A stretch of 49,554 bases of DNA. Origin: a virus. The position numbers were made by a program, and so were the translations under genes. The number at the start of each line of letters is the position of its first letter. Positions within the stretch are counted from its first letter, which is position 1. Positions 38,540 to 48,431 of this stretch are shown here, one piece after another. The DNA lies in IMG/VR virus record IMGVR_UViG_3300045973_000298, positions 1 through 49,554 of that record; one strand, written 5' to 3'. A model generated the notes under the pieces. It saw only the letters and a program-made list of their open reading frames with translations. It was not told the origin of the DNA and ran no database searches.

Positions 38540-39954
38540 TGGCGTACGAAAACAACAAGTCAGGCATCTACTACCAAAACTCGACATGCCGCATCGAGTT
38601 GACGACGCAACCTACGAAGACCAAGGGGTCGGCGACGTACTTTTCCAAGACGCAGGAGGTGATCTCCTGCTCCCTCAGTAAGGCGGCTGGCGAAGCAAGT
38701 GGGCACTTCTCTTTGGAGCTGCTTCCGCACACGCACGACTGGCTCAAGATCATTCGTCCCGACGACTGGGTTAACATCTATCTCGACAACGGACGTGATG
38801 GCGGCGAAGTCCTTGCGATGACGGGGCTGGTCGATACCATTCAACGGTCGCGGCAGGTGCAGCCAGGCACAGGCGCAACATCTACAACCATCAGTGTGGC
38901 GGGTCGCGATCTTGGAAAGGTGCTTCTGGAGACAGACCCTGTTGCTGATCCGAAGCTGACGCGGGATTTGGACGGCTTGTCCTTTATGGACGGTGTGCAG
39001 TCGAACTTCACAGACCGCATCAATGAGACCGCTGCTGGTGCAGTCGAGCGTGTATTCGCCACGTACTTCGGACCTACGGAGACAACGGCAGCGCTGGCGC
39101 ACTCATTTGCGGGGCAGTTTCAGTTGCCAGACGGCGGGCGCTTCTACAATCAGGACGGAAGCGGTGCTTTTGTGCTTGACCTGGACAGCAGCATAAAAAG
39201 CAGCGATGGCAAGCTGAAGGACGAGCTGAAGGTCACGATCTCTGCGCTACCTAACCTGTCGCAGTCGATGTGGTCGCTCATTCAGCATCTTGCGAACTTG
39301 GACTTCAACCGGCTGTTCGTCGAAATGATCGTGCCTGCTGGCGGAACCAAACCAAAGCCGACACTCTGGCTGCGCCCACACCCGTTTTCCGCTGCAGATT
39401 TTGATGCGTTGCCCAGCATCAAGTTTGACATAAACGAGACGTTTCAGGACAGCCTTGGGCTATCCTCACACGAGATCAAAAACTGGATACGCGTGGACAG
39501 CTCTGTCTCGAACAGCCCAGTAACCACGAACGTCGCAGCTGTGACGCATCTCGGGTACTACAATAAAGACAGCATCCAGAAGCACGGGCTCAAGCGCCTC
39601 GACCGTGACACGATGTTCAACGCCGAAGGTGACATCATTCCCGGTTTGCAGCAGTGCACGGATCAGTTCCTAGAATGGTACTGGAACGCAGAAGAGCTGT
39701 ACAGTGGCTCCATCGTCTCGCGCTTGCGCCCAGACCTTCGTCTGACGCAGCGGCTTGACTACGCTGACGGGGCTGACCAGTACAGCTTCATCATCGAGAG
39801 CTACCAGCACCAATGGTCGTACCCGAATAAGGCGTCTACAACGGTACACGTATCCCGCGGTCGCCTGCAGCCTGCGCGCATCGAGGCCAAGGATGAGATC
39901 ATTGCCGGTGGCATAGGTCTGATCTCTTCGCTTTATGGTGGGGGTCCGCAGTGA
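38539..39954 (+). CDS. Baseplate hub protein (gpD/gp27-like)
   Basis: A 471-residue protein whose ATG overlaps the tape measure stop. The order 'EVISCSLSKAAGEASGHFSL', 'RPDDWVNIYLDNGRDGGEVL', 'TISVAGRDLGKVLLETD' is that of the hub family: two tube-like barrels, with the G-R-D-L segment shared by late control D and hub proteins. The C-terminal part has 'DRDTMFNAEGDIIPGLQQCT' and strand 'QYSFIIESYQHQWSY'. It forms the trimeric hub joining tube and spike. It overlaps the spike gene by 4 bases. Confidence 0.8.
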   Translation: MAYENNKSGIYYQNSTCRIELTTQPTKTKGSATYFSKTQEVISCSLSKAAGEASGHFSLELLPHTHDWLKIIRPDDWVNIYLDNGRDGGEVLAMTGLVDTIQRSRQVQPGTGATSTTISVAGRDLGKVLLETDPVADPKLTRDLDGLSFMDGVQSNFTDRINETAAGAVERVFATYFGPTETTAALAHSFAGQFQLPDGGRFYNQDGSGAFVLDLDSSIKSSDGKLKDELKVTISALPNLSQSMWSLIQHLANLDFNRLFVEMIVPAGGTKPKPTLWLRPHPFSAADFDALPSIKFDINETFQDSLGLSSHEIKNWIRVDSSVSNSPVTTNVAAVTHLGYYNKDSIQKHGLKRLDRDTMFNAEGDIIPGLQQCTDQFLEWYWNAEELYSGSIVSRLRPDLRLTQRLDYADGADQYSFIIESYQHQWSYPNKASTTVHVSRGRLQPARIEAKDEIIAGGIGLISSLYGGGPQ

Positions 39955-40835
39955 CGACGCATCAATCATCTTTGCTGGAGTCGCCGGCCTATCGCATGTG
40001 CCCCGAGGGGAACATGACATACCCAATCCTCGGTGTGGTCGTTGGCATCGTGTACCCCGACGAAGAGGAGAGCCAACACAAGTGCGGCGTCGAGTACGAG
40101 ATTCGCCCACTGTTGAACGGCCTGCCACACCTCAAAAACGTCCCCGTCGCTCAAGGTTTCAACTACTACGGCGATGGCACAGAGGAGATTTTGAAAGTCG
40201 CCAGCAAGCCCGCAGACCCGAGCGGCACGGCGTTCGGAAGCGACGGCAAGCTGCCCCCTCAACGGTCAGACGGTGATGTTGTTGTCATTGCGTTCATACA
40301 GGCTATGTGGACACGTCCGGTAATCATCGGGCGCTGGGCGCACGACCGCAATCCTGTGCGTGCGAAGAACCCCGCGAAAGCGGCCACGGAGATCAAACAG
40401 AAGAATTTCACGAAGGGTAAGACTGCACGCACGACCATCACCAATGGCACAAAAGTGATGGTCGATGAGAGCGGCAACGTCTCTATCATCCTCGGCAAGC
40501 ACACGGATGACGACGCGGTTTCAGACAAGAAAAAGCTCACGGTGCTCAAGAGTGATGGCACAACGCCTGTTTTTTGCATCAACAACACGGGTGGGTCATG
40601 GAAGATCGACTTTGGTGCTCCTGATGGCGAGCCGCTCCCGCTGGGCGGCAAGCTGAAGACTTTCCTCGGCAAGATGATTACTGCGTGGAGTGAACACACG
40701 CACGACATCTCTGGGTTGAAGGATTCGGGCACGTCTGGCGGCTCCGTTACCGGCACCCTTGGTGCTGCGGACAAGGTAGAAGACCCTGACGATTGGCTCT
40801 CTGACTGGATCAAGAGTACAAAGGTGGCACCATGA
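39951..40835 (+). CDS. Baseplate spike protein (gpV/gp5-like OB domain)
   Basis: A 294-residue protein with a GTG start. An OB-fold start 'YPILGVVVGIVYPDEEESQH' is followed by 'VAQGFNYYGDGTEEILKVAS', 'GDVVVIAFIQAMWTRPVIIG' and then repeated short strands 'TTITNGTKVMVDESGNVSII'. The last is the triple beta-helix needle pattern. The C-terminus has HTHDISG, an HxH element typical of spike tips or fibres that hold iron. It is the membrane-piercing spike. It overlaps the next gene by 4 bases. Confidence 0.8.
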   Translation: MTTHQSSLLESPAYRMCPEGNMTYPILGVVVGIVYPDEEESQHKCGVEYEIRPLLNGLPHLKNVPVAQGFNYYGDGTEEILKVASKPADPSGTAFGSDGKLPPQRSDGDVVVIAFIQAMWTRPVIIGRWAHDRNPVRAKNPAKAATEIKQKNFTKGKTARTTITNGTKVMVDESGNVSIILGKHTDDDAVSDKKKLTVLKSDGTTPVFCINNTGGSWKIDFGAPDGEPLPLGGKLKTFLGKMITAWSEHTHDISGLKDSGTSGGSVTGTLGAADKVEDPDDWLSDWIKSTKVAP

Positions 40836-42883
40836 GAAAGAAAGCAGGGCCAGCACCTACGGGCGGTTACCCAGACACAGTTGATCTGGAGGGCATCAGC
40901 CAAAAAGATTTTCTTCGCTATACAGGTGACGCGAACAACAAGGGGCCAAACAACTACTATGGGTTTTGGGTTATCAACGTTGCGTCTAAGCGCTTGGTTG
41001 ACTCGATCTACTTGTATCCCAATCCACAGTCGATCCAAATGTCGGAACCCGCAGCCTCGACCATTCAAGCAATGCAGGGTGGCGGCAAGTACCTAGAGCG
41101 CCGGGGCAACCTGTTCAAGGACATTACTGTCAGTGGCACCACGGGATACATGCCCTACAAGCGAGCCATTGCGCAAAGCCGCGAATTTGATCAGCGCTTT
41201 CGTTTTCATGAAAACGAAGAGGTGGCGGGCCACCTCTTCCCAGTTTCGGGGTACGCCAAATTTCACGAGTTGCGTAACTTCTACAGGGGCTACCAGAACC
41301 AGCTGCGCACTGAGAGCCGAGATGTGGCGAGCAACTTGCGCTTCGTTTGGGTAAACCACAAAGACGAAGAATACTTCGTGGTGGAACCTCTCGACTTCAG
41401 GACGACGCGCGACAAGAGCAAACCTCTGAACTACGAGTACAGCATCCCTATGAAGTTCATCGAGGTGCTCGACAAGGCTCTCGTGGATTGGAATGACCCG
41501 ATTCTGCCGACGACAACCAAATTCGGTAAGGTGCTCGCAGGCATCGCAGCCGCAAGAAAGTGGTTGGCTAAGGTGGCCCGCTTGATCAATCAGGTGAAGG
41601 CGCTCATCAACACTATGGTGGCTGCAGTTCGCGCTGTTGTTGAGACCGCGCTGCACCTCATGGATTCGGTTTACGCCGCGGTGGATAGTTTCGTAAACGC
41701 GACGCTCGATGCTGTTCAGCTGCCACAGAGCGTCGTTGTGGCCACCGCACGCGCCTGGGCACAAGTGCTCGATGTCGCCTACGAAATTGGCTTCACGCTC
41801 ACCACAGAAACGGTTGCGGCAGTGCTGGACCTGCGGCAGTCCTGCAACATATTTGCGGCAGAGACGGACCTGTTCAAGAGTTCAATGACGGATGGATACA
41901 CGAAGTTGCTCGCCCGCTTCCCTGCCCCGGAGGGTACAATCCGTGGTTCTGAATCGGAAGCTGCAGACATCACCAGCGCTGGTAGCTCTCAAGTCACGAC
42001 GCAGAGCTTCGTCCTGCTCTTCGGAGAGACGTTGCAGATGTTTGCTGCGCGCGTGCTCGGGGACGCAGCGCGCTTCTTAGAGATCGTTGTCCTCAACAAC
42101 TTCATGGCTCCTTACGTCTCGCCTAACGATAGTGAGCGCCTACCAAACACATGCTGCCCTGGAGACGCTGTGAAATGCCCGTCTCAGGCGACCTCCCCCG
42201 AGAAGCAGCAGGCAGTGCAGCCACCCGACGAGCCACCAGGAAGCAAGCCTGACACACAGGTGGGGCAAGCGACGGACGGCACCTTTGACCTGCTGGTTGC
42301 GGACCTCACCGCGCTCCTTGAGGGCTGGCTAATTGACCGCTGGAAGGGGTTCGTCTGTGAGTTCCTCTCGGGCACAGGGGCCGGGCAGGTTGCTTTGATC
42401 GCCAGCAACACAGAGAACGTTCTCACGTTTCAAACGCCACTGGCGGTGCCGGCAGACAGGTCAACAATTTACGTGATTCGCCCTGTAACTCGAACCACTG
42501 TGACAAACCCTGCGCTAGCGGCTCTGGGAATTGACATAGCGCTGACGCAGGACAAAGACCTCGCGAAGGTTGCAACGGGTGACTTACAGAAGATCCGTGG
42601 CTTCGCAAATGTTCAGCAGGCTGTAGACAGCAAATTCGGCACGGAGCAGGGGACTCTGGTGGCGCACAATTTCTTTGGAATCAAGGCGCAGCCTGGCCGC
42701 CGTGCAGACCAGCAGAGCCTGGCCGAGCTAAGCGTAAACGCTCGACGCACGCTATTGTCTGACCCACGCATTAGAGCTATACGTCGGCTCAGTTACTCTG
42801 CCGTCAAGGATGTCGTAAACTTTACAGGCGAAATAGAGCTGAGCATGGGTGGCGTGACTCAGACGATTAGCGGAGCAACTTGA
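40832..42883 (+). CDS. Baseplate protein with LysM-like and gp25-like parts
   Basis: A 683-residue protein. The N-terminal 230 residues are a beta domain with 'YGFWVINVASKRLVDSIYLY' and 'GNLFKDITVSGTTGYMPYKR'. A long helical region follows (residues 240-340). Near residue 390 'TTQSFVLLFGETLQMFAARV' then 'FLEIVVLNNFMAPYVS' looks like a LysM/gp53-type fold. A Pro-rich linker, a beta segment and the C-terminal 'AELSVNARRTLLSDPRIRAI' with 'DVVNFTGEIELSMGG' resemble gp25-type wedge proteins. This suggests a fusion of baseplate parts that are separate genes in other phages. Confidence 0.65.
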   Translation: MRKKAGPAPTGGYPDTVDLEGISQKDFLRYTGDANNKGPNNYYGFWVINVASKRLVDSIYLYPNPQSIQMSEPAASTIQAMQGGGKYLERRGNLFKDITVSGTTGYMPYKRAIAQSREFDQRFRFHENEEVAGHLFPVSGYAKFHELRNFYRGYQNQLRTESRDVASNLRFVWVNHKDEEYFVVEPLDFRTTRDKSKPLNYEYSIPMKFIEVLDKALVDWNDPILPTTTKFGKVLAGIAAARKWLAKVARLINQVKALINTMVAAVRAVVETALHLMDSVYAAVDSFVNATLDAVQLPQSVVVATARAWAQVLDVAYEIGFTLTTETVAAVLDLRQSCNIFAAETDLFKSSMTDGYTKLLARFPAPEGTIRGSESEAADITSAGSSQVTTQSFVLLFGETLQMFAARVLGDAARFLEIVVLNNFMAPYVSPNDSERLPNTCCPGDAVKCPSQATSPEKQQAVQPPDEPPGSKPDTQVGQATDGTFDLLVADLTALLEGWLIDRWKGFVCEFLSGTGAGQVALIASNTENVLTFQTPLAVPADRSTIYVIRPVTRTTVTNPALAALGIDIALTQDKDLAKVATGDLQKIRGFANVQQAVDSKFGTEQGTLVAHNFFGIKAQPGRRADQQSLAELSVNARRTLLSDPRIRAIRRLSYSAVKDVVNFTGEIELSMGGVTQTISGAT

Positions 42884-42884
42884 G

Positions 42885-44783
42885 ATGGCCGTCGAGCTGA
42901 AACTGTTTCCCGAGATCCTCAACCGCATGGTCGCTACCGTCCGTGCGGAGAGCGATATTACGGACTTCAACGTTGGCTCGGTCGTGCGCTCCATCCTCGA
43001 AGCTGCAGCTCTCCAAGACGCTGACCAGCACGTACAGCTGGCGCGCTTGGAAGACCTCTTCAGCATCGACCTGGCTTCGGGGGCTGACCTCGACAAGCGG
43101 GCCAAGGACTACTCAGGGTTGGTGGCTCCACGCTACTCTGCCGCGCAGAGTGCTGGCTTTGTGACGGTTGGCGACACGACGGTGACGCGCAAGAAGAGTG
43201 GACTGCTCACGTCGTCTATCGCGATAGGCGCAGCCACGCTGCTCGTCACGCCAGACACCGGCATGCTGTTCGCCGATTTCCCGGCAACGGGTAAGCTGAT
43301 TATCGAGCGTGAGTCTGGTCTGCGGGAGTCCGTAACGTACACGAGCAAGACTGGGCCTAACCAATTCAACCTGGCGACGTACCCAATCTACGCGCATGCG
43401 GCGGGGGTCACGCTGATCCTGTCTCAGCAGGGCGTTGATCGTCTTGTCCCTCCTCTGACCAAAGTGTCGGTGCCTGCAACGGTGGACAGCTCTCAAATCG
43501 ACTTTGAGACGACGGCGTCGGCTACGTTTTACGATGGGGAAGCGTCTGTTGTCGCTCCTGTGCGCTCGAAGCTGCCCGGGTTCGATAAGAACGTGGCGGA
43601 TGGCTACATCAGCACCTTCGCATCTCTCCCATTCCCCACTGCCACCGTCACGAACACCTCGACGCTTGCGGGTGGCCGCGACCGCGAAACAGACGATGAA
43701 TTTCGTGCACGCATCAAGAACACTGTCGCCACGTGGAACGGGGGCACCAAGCCTGCCATCGAGGCAGCCGCGGCCAAGGTAAAGCTCGCGTCGGGCCAGC
43801 GTGTAGTCTCAGCGCAGCTCGTTGAACCAGTGATGCCTGGCGACCCTTCCGTCCTTTACATCGACGACGGCGCAGGGTTCATCCCGCCGACGATTCGCGT
43901 GGACACGCCCGAGGTCATCATCCAGAAGGCTGAGCCCGGACAATCGCGTGGCAAGGTCGTCAACTACCCGATCTTGGATGGCACGCTGCGTATCTTTCGA
44001 AGCATCCTGAGTGGCGCTCAGACAGCGGGTGTCCCGACGATTACTGTCGTGGGAAACACACTGACGCACGCTGGTGCCGTGTTCGCATCTTCATTGGCGG
44101 CGACGCCACACTTTCTCGTAGACTCGAACAAGAACGTGTTCAAGATCATGGGTGCGACGGGAGGGTCTTCTGTGGACCTCGATGGTCCGCCCGTCACGCC
44201 AATCGCAGGCGAGAACTACTTCATCGTGGACTTGAATGGCACCAACGTGCTGGACCAAGAGAGCTTGTCTGTGGATTACACAACGGGGAACATCCAGTTT
44301 CTCGGGATCGCGCTGTCGTCGGTGCCAAACAACAACGCCGAGGGTGTGATTGCCATGCGCGAGAACTACCCCAACCTCCCCATTGTCGGAGCGCCCGCGT
44401 ACCAATACTACGGTGGCCTCATTCAAGAGGTGCAGCGCGTGGTCAACGGCGTGCCGAGCGACCCGTACAACTACCCGGGTGTGAAGGGTGCTGGCGCACG
44501 CGTGCAGGTGACAACGCCACAGATTCTCAACGTCGTGCTCTCACTCGGAATCACAGCGCCACCCGGTGTTGCTGAAGAAACGTTGTACACGCCTATCAAG
44601 CGGGCCATCATGGGCTATGTGAACAACCTCGGAATTGGCGATGACGTTGTGGTCTCTGAGATCATCCGCATTGCACAAGAGAACGGTGCGGCAGACACGC
44701 GCATGATCTCACCAACGTCAAACAGGATCGTTCTCGATGGCGAACTTGCTCGTACAAGCCTTGCTCTTATAACTATCTCATAG
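42885..44783 (+). CDS. Baseplate wedge protein J-like (gp6/gpJ family)
   Basis: A 632-residue protein. The N-terminus 'ITDFNVGSVVRSILEAAALQ' and 'GADLDKRAKDYSG', and the central 'NTSTLAGGRDRETDDEFRAR' followed by 'TKPAIEAAAAKV', are the Baseplate_J signature (the G-R-D-x-E-x-D-x-x-x-R motif near residue 265). The middle also has Ig-like or beta insertions. The C-terminus contains 'RAIMGYVNNLGIGDDVVVSE'. Its dimers form the wedge ring that triggers sheath contraction. Confidence 0.9.
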   Translation: MAVELKLFPEILNRMVATVRAESDITDFNVGSVVRSILEAAALQDADQHVQLARLEDLFSIDLASGADLDKRAKDYSGLVAPRYSAAQSAGFVTVGDTTVTRKKSGLLTSSIAIGAATLLVTPDTGMLFADFPATGKLIIERESGLRESVTYTSKTGPNQFNLATYPIYAHAAGVTLILSQQGVDRLVPPLTKVSVPATVDSSQIDFETTASATFYDGEASVVAPVRSKLPGFDKNVADGYISTFASLPFPTATVTNTSTLAGGRDRETDDEFRARIKNTVATWNGGTKPAIEAAAAKVKLASGQRVVSAQLVEPVMPGDPSVLYIDDGAGFIPPTIRVDTPEVIIQKAEPGQSRGKVVNYPILDGTLRIFRSILSGAQTAGVPTITVVGNTLTHAGAVFASSLAATPHFLVDSNKNVFKIMGATGGSSVDLDGPPVTPIAGENYFIVDLNGTNVLDQESLSVDYTTGNIQFLGIALSSVPNNNAEGVIAMRENYPNLPIVGAPAYQYYGGLIQEVQRVVNGVPSDPYNYPGVKGAGARVQVTTPQILNVVLSLGITAPPGVAEETLYTPIKRAIMGYVNNLGIGDDVVVSEIIRIAQENGAADTRMISPTSNRIVLDGELARTSLALITIS

Positions 44784-44794
44784 TGGTGAAATAG

Positions 44795-46978
44795 ATGGCC
44801 AGCGCGCAGATAAAAGTAAACGGTTCATTCGGGAGTCGCGAAGACCTCCTCATTGGCGCGTCCATCACGCTCACGAATGGTGACAACACTGGTGCCACTT
44901 CCTGGCTGTGGGAGCTGGCCGACGCACCAGAAGGGTCTCTTGCCGTCAGCTCCTTCTCTGGGTTTACGTCCAACACTGCCACCATCACCCTCGACAAAGA
45001 GGGGACGTACCTATTTAAGTTAACCGTAAACGGTACTCTGCAGGACGTACAGTACGCCGCCATTCTTTCACAGCACACTGGACTGCGTGTTCCCGCTGCC
45101 GGTGAGACCTACCAAGCAAGCCCTGAAAAGGGTTGGGCGCTGACGGTCAACCGGGATTTCGCCAAGCTGGAGCGCGACCAACGCCAATCCCACAAGCTCA
45201 CCGCTATCGCCGCTGACACGATCAGCATCGGCCCAGTCTACGCTGATTCTATTGGCGTTCTGGCGAACGGCGATTCGCTCATGACGGTGCGCCCTGCGTC
45301 CGCACTCGCAATGGGCTCCAGCCGCAACGTCATGTGGGCGCTAAACTCCGCTGTCGCGGGTGAGCCTGTAGCGCTCATGACCCTCGGACTCACCGAGGTC
45401 GTTTCGACGTTCAACACCAGCGCGTCCTCGTTCGGCGCACCTGTTTACTTGAGCGACACTGCAGGCGGGGTCTCCCTCACTGCTGGCACGTTGCCTGTCG
45501 CCATTGGCAAGGTGTTCACGCTTGCGAATCCTGGGCGCTTCTTTTTTGCACCCGAGAGTACCGTTGCAAGCTCTTTGGCAAACACGACGCCTTCACAAAT
45601 TGATGCGGCTGACACTGGGTCCGCAGGAGCTGACGGGTACGCTGCGCGCTCGGACCACCAGCACGCCGTGAACACGGGAAGTTCTGGAGACGTGGTCCCG
45701 CTCAATGACACAGCGTCCGGTGGCACGTCTCCAAAGCTGGCGCGCATCGATCATGCACACACGCATGGATCACTTACGGACCCAGCTGCACACGCTGTAG
45801 CAACGGCCTTCGCCAACGGGTTCATCTCTAGCGCGTCACAGTTGAAGCTCAACAACCTTCCGACGAACGCCGCCCCAATCACCAGCTCGCCGCCCGCTGC
45901 TGTTACAGCAGCAGCCAGCGTTGTTGGTGCCTCGACAGAAGCTGCGCGTGCCGACCATAAGCATGATGTGAGCACTGCAATCGTGGGGGCGATTGCCCTG
46001 GACGATGTGGCTAGCGCTGGCTCTTCCTCTTCTCTTGCGCGTGCAGACCACTTGCATGGTTTCGCAGCGTCTCTTGTGGACCCGACCAACGTCACCGCTG
46101 GCGATGCTGCCGCTGTTGGTGTAGCTACTACGCCGTCGCGTTCAGACCACAAACACGACGTGAGCACTGCAGCAGCAGGCGCCATTGTGGTGGGTGCTTC
46201 CGCGGCAGAGGGCTCTGCTTCATCGTTGGCGCGCTCTGACCACACACACAGCCTGGCGTCCCCGGCAGCACCCGCAGATGTCACCAAAGACACGGCAAGC
46301 GCGGGGAGCAGCTTCAACGTCGCGCGAGCAGACCACAAACATGACGTGACCACTGCAGCCCCTGCGGCAACGGGCGTCGCTACTGCTTCAGCAGACGGTT
46401 CAGCAACGACGCTGGCGCGCTCTGATCACGCACACCAGAGCAACACAGCTCCGGTTGACGTAACCAAAGCAGCAGCAGCAATTGGCACATCGGGTGAGCC
46501 AGCGCGTGCCGATCACAAACACGATGTGAGCACCGCCGCGGCGGCTTCTGTCAGCACGAGCACCACGAACGCAGAGGGCGCAGCAACGACGCTGGCGCGC
46601 TCTGACCACACGCACGCAGTGAGCGTCGGTGCAAGCCAAGCTACGGCCGGCACCGACGCTACCACTGCATCGGCGACCGACGTGCTGATGACGGGGATGA
46701 CGCTCACGCCAGGCGCTGGTGATTACTTTGCGAGCTTTTCGGCAGACGCCGATCACAGCTCACCGACCGACACGGTCACGATCTCGCTTTATGTGAACAG
46801 CGTTCAGGTCGCGAACAGTGAACGCGCAATCATCCCAGGCGCGTTGCGTTCACCTCTCGTGCTGACGTACCTGCTCACGGGTGTTGCAGCGGCACAGGCA
46901 ATAGAGATCAAGTGGCGCACAAGTGCTGCCACTGCGACGGTACACAAACGGGCACTGACTCTACTCAAGGTAGGCTAA
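44795..46978 (+). CDS. Tail fibre with ten DHxH metal-binding-type repeats
   Basis: A 727-residue protein. Residues about 15-95 look like a PKD/Ig domain (GDNTGATSWLWELADAPEGS; EGTYLFKLTVNG). Residues about 285-610 hold ten motifs ARxDHxH or LARSDHxH (DHQH, DHAH, DHKH, DHLH, DHKH, DHTH, DHKH, DHAH, DHKH, DHTH), spaced roughly 30 residues apart in Ala/Ser/Thr-rich linkers. HxH in T4 gp37 coordinates iron along the trimer axis, and the same is likely here. The last 100 residues form a beta domain (DTVTISLYVNSVQVANSERA) that may be the receptor-binding tip. Confidence 0.8.
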   Translation: MASAQIKVNGSFGSREDLLIGASITLTNGDNTGATSWLWELADAPEGSLAVSSFSGFTSNTATITLDKEGTYLFKLTVNGTLQDVQYAAILSQHTGLRVPAAGETYQASPEKGWALTVNRDFAKLERDQRQSHKLTAIAADTISIGPVYADSIGVLANGDSLMTVRPASALAMGSSRNVMWALNSAVAGEPVALMTLGLTEVVSTFNTSASSFGAPVYLSDTAGGVSLTAGTLPVAIGKVFTLANPGRFFFAPESTVASSLANTTPSQIDAADTGSAGADGYAARSDHQHAVNTGSSGDVVPLNDTASGGTSPKLARIDHAHTHGSLTDPAAHAVATAFANGFISSASQLKLNNLPTNAAPITSSPPAAVTAAASVVGASTEAARADHKHDVSTAIVGAIALDDVASAGSSSSLARADHLHGFAASLVDPTNVTAGDAAAVGVATTPSRSDHKHDVSTAAAGAIVVGASAAEGSASSLARSDHTHSLASPAAPADVTKDTASAGSSFNVARADHKHDVTTAAPAATGVATASADGSATTLARSDHAHQSNTAPVDVTKAAAAIGTSGEPARADHKHDVSTAAAASVSTSTTNAEGAATTLARSDHTHAVSVGASQATAGTDATTASATDVLMTGMTLTPGAGDYFASFSADADHSSPTDTVTISLYVNSVQVANSERAIIPGALRSPLVLTYLLTGVAAAQAIEIKWRTSAATATVHKRALTLLKVG

Positions 46979-46988
46979 GGAGAATCAT

Positions 46989-47396
46989 ATGGGTTTCACG
47001 CAGGCATTGGATAACGAGATTCTGGACCACCTCTTGAGTCGAGCGGCGATGACGCTGAATCCAACGACGTTCTACATTGGGCTCTCCACGTCCTTGCCCA
47101 CGAACGTCGGAGGCAACTTCGTTGAGCCCGTTGGCAACGGCTATGCACGCAAGGGGCCGCTGAACAACGATGCCACCATGTGGCCCGCGGCGTCAGCCGG
47201 GTCGAAGAGCAACGGCAGCCTCGTCGTGTTTGACCAAGCTACCGGCTCGTGGGGCACGGTTGGGTGGTTTGGCATCTTCTCTGCTCTCTCAGGCGGCGTG
47301 CCGATCTTCTGGGGTCCGCTGACGAGCACCAAGACGCCCGCATCCGGCGACACACTCAAGTTCCCGATTGGCACTCTCGTCGTCTCGCAAGCGTAA
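46989..47396 (+). CDS. Conserved tail-associated protein, 135 aa
   Basis: Begins MGFTQALDNEILDHLLSRAA with AAGGAGA upstream. Features are an N-terminal helix, then 'NPTTFYIGLSTSLPTNVGGN' and 'NGYARKGPLNNDATMWPAAS' and a beta C-terminus (WFGIFSALSGGVPIFWGPLT). This order, with FYIGLST near the start and a W-PA-x-x-G segment, recurs in small phage structural proteins encoded beside fibres. Probably a fibre cap or adhesin component. Confidence 0.7.
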   Translation: MGFTQALDNEILDHLLSRAAMTLNPTTFYIGLSTSLPTNVGGNFVEPVGNGYARKGPLNNDATMWPAASAGSKSNGSLVVFDQATGSWGTVGWFGIFSALSGGVPIFWGPLTSTKTPASGDTLKFPIGTLVVSQA

Positions 47397-47405
47397 GGAG
47401 CGAAC

Positions 47406-48428
47406 ATGACCGCGGCTTACTCAACAGGATCGGGCACTCCTGACCAGTTTTACCTGGCACTGCGCACTGCCATGCTGGCGAACGGTTGGACCGAACACGA
47501 CGTTATCAGCAACACGACTGGGGCTCGCGACGTTGTGTTCAAAAGCTCTCCGCTCGACGCAACGGCGCTCAACTGCGCGTTCATTCGAGTCAGGATGGCA
47601 ACGAACCCGGTATGGGGATTCAACGTCTATACCGACTGGGACGCCACCACGCATGTCGGCATGAACGCGGGCGTGGACTCGCAAAACTTCCAGCAGTCTG
47701 GCGCGTTCGCATATTGGATTCGCGTAAACGAGTTTGCAGTCACGTTCTGCAACAACATTGGTGGCACGTACAAAAAATGGTACGCGGGCTTTGTTCGCCG
47801 CGCGCTTCCCGCAAACAAGGCGGGCATGACGAAGACCACGCAGGGCTACTCGGCGGGTGTCGCGACAATGAACGTCGCAAGCGACATGACGGCAAAGCTG
47901 AAGGTCGGCCAATGGGTGCAGATCATCAACTACAACCACACGAGCGGCTCGGCGAACGCATCCAACTCTGAAAAGATGGTGATTCAGAGCATTGCGTCGG
48001 GCAGCATCACATTCACAGGCAACACCACGCTGGCGTATGACACTGGGGCGATTATTGGAGAGAACGTGCTCCCGGTGATCTCCACACAGGTCGAAGGCCC
48101 GAACACAATGGCAGGCAAGATGCCTGTGGCTCAGGACGGCTTTTACCAAGCAAACGGCCTTCCCGTTACTGTGGATGTTCTCGTGCTTGGCTCCCTGGCG
48201 ACGCCGAGCATGTCCACGAACGAGTACGTCCCCGGTATGTTCTCTGCGTCCACGAACGGCGCCAGCTCACTTCACAAAGGTTTCATCGGCTATCTCTACC
48301 ACTGGATCTGCACGGGATGGGGCTCGCAGGTGAACGAGGACATCATGGACGACGGGACAAAGACGTACATGGTGCTCTTTGCGCAGGCGGCCGGTTCGTT
48401 CACGGGTGCAATGGGGCCGCGCGAGTAA
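47406..48428 (+). CDS. Tail-associated structural protein, 340 aa
   Basis: Starts MTAAYSTGSGTPDQFYLALR with AAGGAG upstream. An N-terminal alpha/beta part (FYLALRTAMLANGWTEHDVI) is followed by a long beta-rich region (VWGFNVYTDWDATTHVGMNA; ITFTGNTTLAYDTGAIIGEN) and a C-terminal 'HKGFIGYLYHWICTGWGSQV'. Position among fibre genes and the composition (Thr, Asn, Gly, aromatic) suggest a receptor-binding or fibre-tip protein. No named family recognised. Confidence 0.65.
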   Translation: MTAAYSTGSGTPDQFYLALRTAMLANGWTEHDVISNTTGARDVVFKSSPLDATALNCAFIRVRMATNPVWGFNVYTDWDATTHVGMNAGVDSQNFQQSGAFAYWIRVNEFAVTFCNNIGGTYKKWYAGFVRRALPANKAGMTKTTQGYSAGVATMNVASDMTAKLKVGQWVQIINYNHTSGSANASNSEKMVIQSIASGSITFTGNTTLAYDTGAIIGENVLPVISTQVEGPNTMAGKMPVAQDGFYQANGLPVTVDVLVLGSLATPSMSTNEYVPGMFSASTNGASSLHKGFIGYLYHWICTGWGSQVNEDIMDDGTKTYMVLFAQAAGSFTGAMGPRE

Positions 48429-48431
48429 GCG

